Shown in pieces: positions 17,575-24,134 of a stretch of DNA of 64,000 nucleotides. The stretch's first letter is position 1, and every line of letters begins with the position of its first letter. Source of the DNA: Aestuariirhabdus litorea (GTDB lineage Bacteria; Pseudomonadota; Gammaproteobacteria; Pseudomonadales; Aestuariirhabdaceae); NCBI RefSeq assembly GCF_003864255.1, contig NZ_QWEZ01000001.1, positions 496,001-560,000 on the forward strand, given 5' to 3'. The translations under genes were made by a program, and so were the position numbers. Below the pieces are notes generated by a model. It ran no database searches, had not been told where the DNA came from, and was given only the letters and a program-made list of their open reading frames with translations.

Positions 17575-19098
17575 TTAGTGTGTCAGGGGGCGGCCCGGCA
17601 GGCTCCATTCGCAGTGGTAGAGCGTGCCCTCGTCGCGGTCGATCCGCTCGAACCGGTGCGCACCGAAGAAGTCTCGCTGGGCCTGCAGCAGGTTGGCCGG
17701 TAACACCGCGGTGCGGTAAGCGTCGTAATAGCTGAGGGCTGAACCCAGGGCGGCGATTGGGATACCCGACAGGGCCGCGTGGGCGACCGCCTGGCGCCAG
17801 TTGTGCTGGCGGGCGGCGAGCTGTTTGGCAAAGTAGGGGGCCAGCAGCAGGTTTTGCAGGTCGGGATCGCAGGCGAAGGCCTCACGGATGGCGTGCAGAA
17901 AGCGGGCGCGGATAATACAGCCGGCACGCCAGATGCTGGCGATCGCGGCAAAGTTCAGGGTCCAGCCCTGTTCCCTGGCCGCGCATCTCATTAACTGGAA
18001 GCCCTGGGCGTAGACGCAGAGCTTGGCGCAGTAGAGCGCATCGTGGAGCGCCTCGATATGGGCGTGTTTCTGGTGGTCGGGAGGGGGCGCTGCCTGGGGG
18101 CCGGCGAGGACTCCGGAAGCGATCATCCGCTCCGGTTTCAGTGCCGACAGCGAGCGGGCGGCCACCGCCTCGGCGATGGAGGGGGCGGGGATGCCAAGCT
18201 GCAGGCTGCTGACGGCGGTCCACAGGCCGGTCCCCTTCTGGCCCGCCTTGTCGAGGATGATATCAACCAGCGGCAAGCCGCTGTCGGCGTCGGTGGTGGC
18301 CAGGATCTCGGCGCTGATCTCGATCAGGTAGCTGTTTAACACCCCCCGGTTCCACTGCGCAAACACCGCGGCGATGGCGGCCGGTTGCATCCCCAGCGCG
18401 TCGCGCATGATCTGGTAGGCCTCGCAGATCATCTGCATATCCGCGTACTCGATGCCGTTGTGCACCATCTTGACGTAGTGACCGGAGCCGCCGGGACCGA
18501 TATAGGCCGCGCAGGGCTCGCCCCCCGTTACCGGCTTGCCCGGCACCCGGGATTCGATGGGCTGGCCGGATTCAGGGTCTACCTTGGCGGCGATTGCCTC
18601 CCAGATCGGCTGCAGGCGGGACCAGGCGGCGGGGCAGCCGCTGGGCATCAGGGAGGGGCCGAAGCGGGCACCCACCTCACCGCCGGAGACGGCGGTGCTG
18701 AAGAAGATAAAGTGGCTGCGGTAGTGCTGCTCGCGCGCCTGGGAGTCGCTCCAGAGGCTGTTGCCGGTATCGACGACGATATCCTCTGTGCCGATCCCGG
18801 CCGCGATCAGCCGCTGGCACACCTCATCCACCGGTTTACCGGCGGGGATCGACAGCAGGATGATGCGTGGAGTGGGCAGTTGAGCGAGCAGCTGGGGGTA
18901 GGTGCTGCAACCGTGCAGGCGGGTAGGCCGGTCGCCTCGCTCGGCCGCATCCTGGTCATGCAGGGCGTCAAGCCGGTTGGGGTCCCGGTCAAACACCGCT
19001 ACCCGATAGCCATGGTCCGCGAGGTTCAGGGTCAGGCTTTTCCCCATCACCCCGGCACCGATCAAACCGATATCACAGCCTGCTGTCGCCTCATTCAT
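17575..19098 (-). CDS. gnd: 6-phosphogluconate dehydrogenase, decarboxylating
   Basis: A 507-residue enzyme of the oxidative pentose phosphate pathway: 6-phosphogluconate plus NADP to ribulose 5-phosphate, CO2 and NADPH, in the cytosol. The Rossmann motif 'IGLIGAGVMGKSLTLNLADH' is at residues 9-28. The substrate signature 'GGSGHYVKMVHNGIEYADMQ' with the catalytic Lys is present, and the all-helical C-terminal half continues to 'ERIDRDEGTLYHCEW'. The frame is open upstream to 19179, but ATG 19098 is preceded by GGGGGCAGGG and gives a normal N-terminus. It is slightly longer than the E. coli enzyme (468 aa). Confidence 0.95.
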   Translation of the reverse strand: MNEATAGCDIGLIGAGVMGKSLTLNLADHGYRVAVFDRDPNRLDALHDQDAAERGDRPTRLHGCSTYPQLLAQLPTPRIILLSIPAGKPVDEVCQRLIAAGIGTEDIVVDTGNSLWSDSQAREQHYRSHFIFFSTAVSGGEVGARFGPSLMPSGCPAAWSRLQPIWEAIAAKVDPESGQPIESRVPGKPVTGGEPCAAYIGPGGSGHYVKMVHNGIEYADMQMICEAYQIMRDALGMQPAAIAAVFAQWNRGVLNSYLIEISAEILATTDADSGLPLVDIILDKAGQKGTGLWTAVSSLQLGIPAPSIAEAVAARSLSALKPERMIASGVLAGPQAAPPPDHQKHAHIEALHDALYCAKLCVYAQGFQLMRCAAREQGWTLNFAAIASIWRAGCIIRARFLHAIREAFACDPDLQNLLLAPYFAKQLAARQHNWRQAVAHAALSGIPIAALGSALSYYDAYRTAVLPANLLQAQRDFFGAHRFERIDRDEGTLYHCEWSLPGRPLTH

Positions 19099-19236
19099 CC
19101 CTGCCCCCGCGTGCTTTTTAGAAAATGGCGGATCGGCACGCGCCGTCCCATCCTCGCTACTCGTAAGACAATAGCACACCCGGCTTTTGTGAGGTTTGCT
19201 AATGAATGGGGGCCGGTGGCCGCTTCCCGGGCCAGA

Positions 19237-20481
19237 CTATCGGCACTCTATAACGGGAATATCACTCCAGCGCGTGGTGTAAGCGGGGGATAGGCGGCGG
19301 CGAAGCATGGCCCAGTCACGCGGGGCCCACTGGTCGGCTAACCGCAGACTGTTGCTGCCGTATTTGTGGTTGATGCGGTCGATGACAGCGTTGAGGCGAG
19401 GGTTGGAGGAGGCGGTAAACAGATCGGCCTGGTGCTGGCTGGCGGGTACCAGGTCCAGCAGGCTGACGCTGGCCTTGGCATAGTCGTAACCGGGCCGGTA
19501 GAGGCGCCGGGTCAGTTGCCTGGCGTAGCGGCACAGAGTGGCACCCTCGTCGGTGCCACCGGCGATCGGCGTGGCCAGTCCCTGGCTGTAGGGAAAGGGG
19601 GCGAAGCGGCTGGTATTGATCCAGACCATCAGCCCCATGGCGATCGAACCCTGTTGGCGAAGCTTCTCTCCGGCGCGCCAGGCATGCTGGGCCACCGCCC
19701 GTTCTAACTCCTTCTGGCTGCGAATCTTGCGGCCAAAGGAGCGGCTGCTGACAATCTGCTGTTTGGGAGGGGGGGCCTCCTCCAGCGGCAGGCAGGAGAG
19801 GCCATTGAGCTCCCGTACCGTGCGCTCCAGGGTGACGCTGAATTGCTGTCGCACCACCTCGGGCGGCAGCGCCGCCAGATCCGCCCCCGTCACCACACCG
19901 AGCCCAGCCAGCTGTGAGGCCAACCGGCGGCCGATGCCCCAGACTGTGTTCACCGCGGTTCGCTGCAGCACCCAGTTCCACTTCTCGGGGGTATCCAGTA
20001 CGCAGACGCCCTGCGCACGGGGCAAGCGTTTGGCAACCTGGTTGGCGAGCTTGGCCAGGGTCTTGGTCGGGGCGATGCCGACGCCCACCCCAACCCGCTG
20101 TTCGCGCCAGATACGCTTGCGGATACGGTGGCCAAAACCGCTGAGGTCGCCCAGGTTGGTGCAATCCAGGAACGCTTCGTCGATGGAGTAGATCTCCAGG
20201 TGCGGGGTTTCGGTGGCGAGGCTCTGCATGATACGCCGGCTGATGTCACCGTAGAGGCTGTAGTTGGAGCTGAACACCTCGACTCCGAACGCGTCCAGCT
20301 GCTTGCGGAGTTTGAAGTAGGGCTCCAGGTCGGGGATGGCCAACGCCTTGGCCTCACTGCTTCGGGCCACGATGCAGCCATCGTTGTTGGAGAGCACGAC
20401 AATAGGCTTGCCCCGCAGGTCGGGACGAAAGATCGCCTCGCAGGAGGCGTAGCAGGCGTTAACATCGACCAGGGCCAACAT
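19237..20481 (-). CDS. umuC: DNA polymerase V catalytic subunit UmuC
   Basis: A 414-residue Y-family translesion polymerase. Catalytic acidic residues are D6 (LALVDVNACYASCE) and D101-E102 (YSIDEAFLD). Helix-hairpin-helix region 'NTVWGIGRRLASQLAGLGV', little finger, and a C-terminal DUF4113-like tail (RLADQWAPRDWAMLRRRLSP) follow. It starts 2 bp after the umuD stop, so the pair is an operon under the LexA box at 20919. Role: error-prone bypass of DNA lesions with UmuD'2 and RecA during the SOS response. Confidence 0.96.
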   Translation of the reverse strand: MLALVDVNACYASCEAIFRPDLRGKPIVVLSNNDGCIVARSSEAKALAIPDLEPYFKLRKQLDAFGVEVFSSNYSLYGDISRRIMQSLATETPHLEIYSIDEAFLDCTNLGDLSGFGHRIRKRIWREQRVGVGVGIAPTKTLAKLANQVAKRLPRAQGVCVLDTPEKWNWVLQRTAVNTVWGIGRRLASQLAGLGVVTGADLAALPPEVVRQQFSVTLERTVRELNGLSCLPLEEAPPPKQQIVSSRSFGRKIRSQKELERAVAQHAWRAGEKLRQQGSIAMGLMVWINTSRFAPFPYSQGLATPIAGGTDEGATLCRYARQLTRRLYRPGYDYAKASVSLLDLVPASQHQADLFTASSNPRLNAVIDRINHKYGSNSLRLADQWAPRDWAMLRRRLSPAYTTRWSDIPVIECR

Positions 20482-20483
20482 GG

Positions 20484-20912
20484 CTAGGGGGCGCGCAGGT
20501 GATGGATGGCGTGGATCACCACCCCTTCAATGACCAGGTCTGCCTCCTCGGGCAGGGCGACGGGGGGGTAGGCGGGGTTGGCCGAACAGAGCTGGCGCTG
20601 GCGCAGGTCCAGGATCTTGCAGCACAGCTCGCCGTCAATGGCGGCGACCACCAGGTCGCCATGCAGGGGACGAAGGCTGCGATCCACCACCAGCAGGTCG
20701 CGGTCAAAGATCCCCCGGCCGTTGAGGGAGTCGCCATTGGCGCGGGCAAAATAGGTGGCCGCCGGGTGCTTGATCAGGTGCTCATTGAGGTCCAGCGGAC
20801 GGTCAATATAGTCGTCAGCGGGCGACGGGAAGCCCGCAGCGACCCCGTGGGAGAGCAGCGGCAGAGAAAGCGTACTGGGGGCGGTGCAGGCTTTTGTGAT
20901 GGCGATTTTCAT
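20484..20912 (-). CDS. umuD: UmuD, self-cleaving SOS mutagenesis protein
   Basis: A 142-residue LexA-like S24 serine peptidase. The RecA-stimulated autocleavage site is Ala26-Gly27 (VAAGFPSP), the catalytic serine is S62 (ANGDSLNG) and the catalytic lysine K99 (ELCCKIL). Cleavage gives UmuD', the polymerase V accessory subunit. The frame runs further upstream to 21353, but ATG 20912 gives the standard length and lies 6 bp from the LexA box, as expected for a tightly repressed gene. Confidence 0.95.
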   Translation of the reverse strand: MKIAITKACTAPSTLSLPLLSHGVAAGFPSPADDYIDRPLDLNEHLIKHPAATYFARANGDSLNGRGIFDRDLLVVDRSLRPLHGDLVVAAIDGELCCKILDLRQRQLCSANPAYPPVALPEEADLVIEGVVIHAIHHLRAP

Positions 20913-20918
20913 ACCGCA

Positions 20919-20938
20919 TACTGTATATAAAAACAGTA
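20919..20938 (-). promoter_or_regulatory. LexA (SOS) box of umuDC
   Basis: TACTGTATATAAAAACAGTA fits the LexA operator CTGT-N8-ACAG with the A/T core and also the outer TA..TA symmetry. It lies 6 bp upstream of the umuD ATG, overlapping the promoter/leader. Such a near-consensus box predicts tight repression and late induction, as for E. coli umuDC. Confidence 0.92.
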
Positions 20939-20976
20939 TCCGGGGGAAGGTTTTTAAGGAGGGTAGTGGCCTGGAC

Positions 20977-21960
20977 TTACTCCAGCGGGCACTGGACCTG
21001 CGGGCAGTCGGACGCCGTCGATGGCAGCGGGAGCCGCTTGCGGAGCTCGGCCTCGCTCTCTTGTATGGCCGGATTGCCCGGTGCCTGTTTGACCGCACAG
21101 CCAATGGCGGCCAGGGCCTGGGAGCGGCACTCCAGTGCGACCAGGCTGTAAGCCAGGTTGTTCCAGCCGGCAGCGGCCGAGGGTTGCTGGCGCAGGTAGG
21201 CTGAAAAAAAGCGCTGTGAGGCCCGGTATTGGCCCAATGCGTAGGCGCTGTTGCCGGCACCGAAATAGGCGGTATCGGCATCGGGCCAGCGCTCGATGAT
21301 CGACTGGTAAACCTGCAACGCCGCACGGCTCTCTCCCACCTGCTCCAGGTCATTGGCCGCCCGCAGGGTGGCCGTGCGCCGGGCGGTCGCGGGGAGCTGC
21401 CCGGCCGGTAGCGCCACCATCGCCCAGGAATCGGCGCGGCGCCAGATCTTTAAAAACAGTTCGAAGCCGATCTCATGGTTCAGCTCCTCGCCACTACGCA
21501 GGCTGATGGTCTGGCGGGGCAGGTCATACCCCACCACGACACTGAAGTGCCAGCGCGGCATCCAGTCGAAGGCAAGGTTTTGCAGGACCAGCACCGGGTG
21601 GCCGGCGTCCACCTCCATCAGCAGGTCGGATAACTCGGGCCGCAGTACATAGGTCAGCATGCCGTAGCGCCGAGCCCGCGCAATCATCTCGGTGGTGACT
21701 GCGCCCTCCTTGCCGGGAATATAGACCTTGCCCCGCAACGCCTCGGCGCTTATATCCACCCCCTGGGCCGCGAGCAGGGTCGCCAGGGAGGCGGGTCCGC
21801 ACTGATCCTCGATCTGGGGAAAGTAGGGAATATTGTCCAGCTGGCGGTGCGGGGTGAGCGATGCGAGCCCGGTCGTATCGATGCTGTCCGGGCGACTGGC
21901 ACAGCCCATCAGAAGGGCGATGGCGAGCAGTGCCGCCACCCGGGCAAGGGCCCCGGCCAT
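20977..21960 (-). CDS. PA2778-family C39-like cysteine peptidase lipoprotein with TPR tail
   Basis: About 327 residues from ATG 21960; the frame is open to 22014, but 21960 gives a compact lipoprotein signal ending in LLMGC (Cys20), so I prefer it. The papain-like C39 core has the catalytic Cys in 'IEDQCGPASLATLL' (C54) and His in 'RWHFSVVVGYD' (H138) with an Asp soon after. The C-terminal third is TPR-like ('AGNSAYALGQYRASQRFFSA'). Family knowledge: related to bacteriocin-processing C39 peptidases but stand-alone; substrate unknown. It directly follows the PA2779-family gene, the usual partner, and the two are probably co-transcribed. Confidence 0.85.
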   Translation of the reverse strand: MAGALARVAALLAIALLMGCASRPDSIDTTGLASLTPHRQLDNIPYFPQIEDQCGPASLATLLAAQGVDISAEALRGKVYIPGKEGAVTTEMIARARRYGMLTYVLRPELSDLLMEVDAGHPVLVLQNLAFDWMPRWHFSVVVGYDLPRQTISLRSGEELNHEIGFELFLKIWRRADSWAMVALPAGQLPATARRTATLRAANDLEQVGESRAALQVYQSIIERWPDADTAYFGAGNSAYALGQYRASQRFFSAYLRQQPSAAAGWNNLAYSLVALECRSQALAAIGCAVKQAPGNPAIQESEAELRKRLPLPSTASDCPQVQCPLE

Positions 21961-22001
21961 CACCGTTCCCGTAACGGGGCAAGGCGGCCTGGGCATCGGG
22001 G

Positions 22002-22397
22002 TTAGTTGATACACCGCACGAAGGTAAAGAGGTCAGTGGCGCACAGCATATCGGTGACCACAAAGACAATGAAGATAACGAGCAGTACACCGATGATCCC
22101 CCCGGCCGGCTGCTGCTCCAGCTCTGCGTTAAGCTGCTGGATCTCATCGGGGGTCAGGCTTGAAATACGGTCGCTTAACTGCTCGCTATCGACCCCCAGG
22201 TCGGCCAGCTGCTGCTTCAGCTCATCGGAGGCCAGCGCCGCTTGCAGTTGCTGCTGGCTGTACTGCGCCCCTCCTGAATGGATGAGGTCCGTGGTAGGGA
22301 TCATCTTCGCCTGGGCATGACCGGCCCCCAGGCTGATCACAAACAGCATGGAGATCATTAATGAGTGGATCAGTCGAGACTTTGCTAGTTGCTTCAT
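22002..22397 (-). CDS. PA2779-family small membrane protein
   Basis: A 131-residue protein with an N-terminal signal (cleavage probably after GAGHAQA), a helical Gln/Leu-rich middle ('ELKQQLADLGVDSEQLSDRI', 'SLTPDEIQQLNAELEQQPAG') and a C-terminal hydrophobic segment 'IIGVLLVIFIVFVVTDMLC'. The function is unknown. The conserved pairing with the C39-like peptidase next door makes a substrate, chaperone or regulator role plausible, but that is inference. The 282 bp upstream (22398-22679) hold no gene. Confidence 0.85.
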   Translation of the reverse strand: MKQLAKSRLIHSLMISMLFVISLGAGHAQAKMIPTTDLIHSGGAQYSQQQLQAALASDELKQQLADLGVDSEQLSDRISSLTPDEIQQLNAELEQQPAGGIIGVLLVIFIVFVVTDMLCATDLFTFVRCIN

Positions 22398-22679
22398 CGC
22401 TACACTCCCCTGCTTGATAAGGATTCTAAGGTTACAAATGAGCGCTTATTTAGCACTCCCCGGCCGCGGGCTGCCGGGCATAGTTAACATTTAAGCCATA
22501 CCGCGCGGCGAATCGTATCAGGCACACTACCTTGCCAACGGCACGGTAGCGCTCTGCGCGGATAACGATGGGTCATAACTAAGGCTAGTTCAAAAGTGTG
22601 TAAATCGATAATTTTGTGAACTGGATGCCATCGAAAGCGGTAACCGATTTTTTGTTAAGGGTGAAGATGTTTAAAGCGG

Positions 22680-23357
22680 TTAAAGGTGACCTACCTTCAC
22701 ATAGATAAGCGCCCCTTCATCCATCGTGTAGGGTTTATGTTCACTTAGGTGGGGGCTGCGAATCCAGGTGCCAGCGGGATAGGTGCCATGTTCGTCGTAG
22801 AACGTGCCCTCCAGTACCAGAATCTCTTCGCCCCCCCAGTGTTTGTGGGCATTAAACCGGGTATTGGGTGCCCAGCGCACCAAGGCAACCTGTTCCTGGT
22901 CAAACCCATGCAGCGGCATGACGCTCAACCCCTCCACCAGTCCTGGGCGCCAGGGCTCACTGAGCGTATCGATCGAAAACTGTCGTTGGTCGCTTTTGTC
23001 GAACTGATGCAGTTTAACGAAGATGGTGGCTCCCGCCTCACCGATCCGAGGGCTGTGCGCGGTACCGATGGGGTTGCGGACATAGGTTCCGGCCGGGTAT
23101 TGGCCATGCTCATCGGCGAACACTCCCTCCAGCACCAGAAACTCCTCGCCGCCATCGTGGGCGTGAGGAGAGAACGTGCTGTTGGGAGCATAACGTACGA
23201 TAGAGGTTGCACGAGCCACCTCGCCCCCGATGCGGTCCAGCTTCATTCTCTCGACCCCCGGCATCGGAGAGGGCACCCAGCGGTACTCCTCGGGACGTAT
23301 GACAACGCGCTGCTGAAAGTCGGCGTTATAACGGGATTCCGTGTTGAGGCTGTCCAT
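22680..23357 (-). CDS. Double-cupin ChrR-like protein
   Basis: A 225-residue protein with two cupin domains. Each has the metal-site motif: 'FSPHAHDGGEEFLVLEGVF' (first) and 'FNAHKHWGGEEILVLEGTF' (second), each followed by 'YPAGT(Y/W)(V/I)R'. This is the ChrR/anti-sigma cupin type. In ChrR the cupin follows a zinc-binding anti-sigma domain; here that domain is absent and no sigma factor gene is adjacent, so it is more likely a stand-alone metal-binding or dioxygenase-like protein. The last codons lie in an AT-richer stretch. It is monocistronic. Confidence 0.82.
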   Translation of the reverse strand: MDSLNTESRYNADFQQRVVIRPEEYRWVPSPMPGVERMKLDRIGGEVARATSIVRYAPNSTFSPHAHDGGEEFLVLEGVFADEHGQYPAGTYVRNPIGTAHSPRIGEAGATIFVKLHQFDKSDQRQFSIDTLSEPWRPGLVEGLSVMPLHGFDQEQVALVRWAPNTRFNAHKHWGGEEILVLEGTFYDEHGTYPAGTWIRSPHLSEHKPYTMDEGALIYVKVGHL

Positions 23358-23518
23358 ATTGCACCTATCGATAGCGTATCAACCGTCGGTTGATTGAGTT
23401 GAGGTGAGTGGTGGCGCGCGAAGCGTCACGATATCCGACTTTATGACCTCAGCCGCCTTATTGGCAAGGCCGGGATGATCGCAGGTGCCTTCTGGATTCA
23501 CAATAAGGGGGGAGGAGT

Positions 23519-24001
23519 CCGGTTCGAACGGACGACCTTCGCCGGTCTATAGGAGAGCTGAGCCCGACCCGCTTTCCTTGCAGGCAACAAAAAAGGCCTA
23601 CCTTTCGGTAAGCCTTTTTCGTCGTTACTGGGTAGCGGGGGCCCGGTTCGAACGGACGACCTTCGCCGGTCTATAGGAGAGATGAGCCCGACCCGCTTTC
23701 CGTGCAGGCAACAAAAAAGGCCTACCTTTCGGTAAGCCTTTTTCGTCGTTACTGGGTAGCGGGGGCCCGGTTCGAACGGACGACCTTCGCCGGTCTATAG
23801 GAGAGCTGAGCCCGACCCGCTTTCCTTGCAGGCAACAAAAAAGGCCTACCTTTCGGTAAGCCTTTTTCGTCGTTACTGGGTAGCGGGGGCCCGGTTCGAA
23901 CGGACGACCTTCGCCGGTCTATAGGAGAGCTGAGCCCGACCCGCTTTCCTTGCAGGCAACAAAAAAGGCCTACCTTTCGGTAAGCCTTTTTCGTCGTTAT
24001 T

Positions 24002-24008
<7 letters not shown>
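23519..24008 (-). repeat. Tandem array of four 124-bp units carrying decayed initiator tRNA copies
   Basis: Units begin at about 23519 (shortened), 23637, 23761 and 23885, with an exact period of 124 bp, and abut the true tRNA-fMet. On the minus strand each unit reads a short tRNA-like element (whole copies about 23944-23879, 23820-23755, 23696-23631; clipped copy 23572-23519), then a terminator hairpin. The element keeps the 5' acceptor GCGGG, the anticodon-side TCGGGCTCA and an intact T arm (GTCCG, loop TTCGAAC, CGGGC), but lacks the D arm and has about 17 foreign bases in the anticodon arm. Unit 2 differs from units 1, 3 and 4 at only two internal bases (23683 and 23703). The unit 1 acceptor end is missing. 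Between 23358 and 23518 I see no feature. Confidence 0.9.
23962..23991 (-). terminator. Rho-independent terminator of tRNA-fMet, repeated in each unit
   Basis: A 13-bp stem (minus strand AAAAAGGCTTACC / GGTAGGCCTTTTT, one G-T pair) with a GAAA loop and T tracts on both sides starts 11 bases after the tRNA CCA end. The same hairpin recurs at 23838-23867, 23714-23743 and 23590-23619. Confidence 0.9.
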
Positions 24009-24078
<70 letters not shown>

Positions 24079-24092
24079 TCAACGTGCTGCGC

Positions 24093-24121
24093 ATTGTAGG
24101 GATCGGAGGGGGGAGTGTCAA
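24093..24121 (-). promoter_or_regulatory. Sigma-70 promoter of tRNA-fMet
   Basis: On the minus strand TTGACA (24121-24116) and TACAAT (24098-24093) are separated by exactly 17 bases. The -10 ends 14 bases before the mature tRNA 5' end, so only a few leader bases are expected. A perfect -35 and near-perfect -10 fit a stable RNA gene. Confidence 0.88.
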
Positions 24122-24134
24122 CGCATTGCCCGGG

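Noticed and set aside
20913-21353. N-terminal extension of umuD
   Set aside because: It would run across the LexA box and into the peptidase gene; ATG 20912 gives the standard UmuD length.
23485-23676. Small protein-coding frame across the first repeat units
   Set aside because: It reads through a tRNA-like element (GARFERTTFAGL is the usual false translation of a tRNA 3' half).
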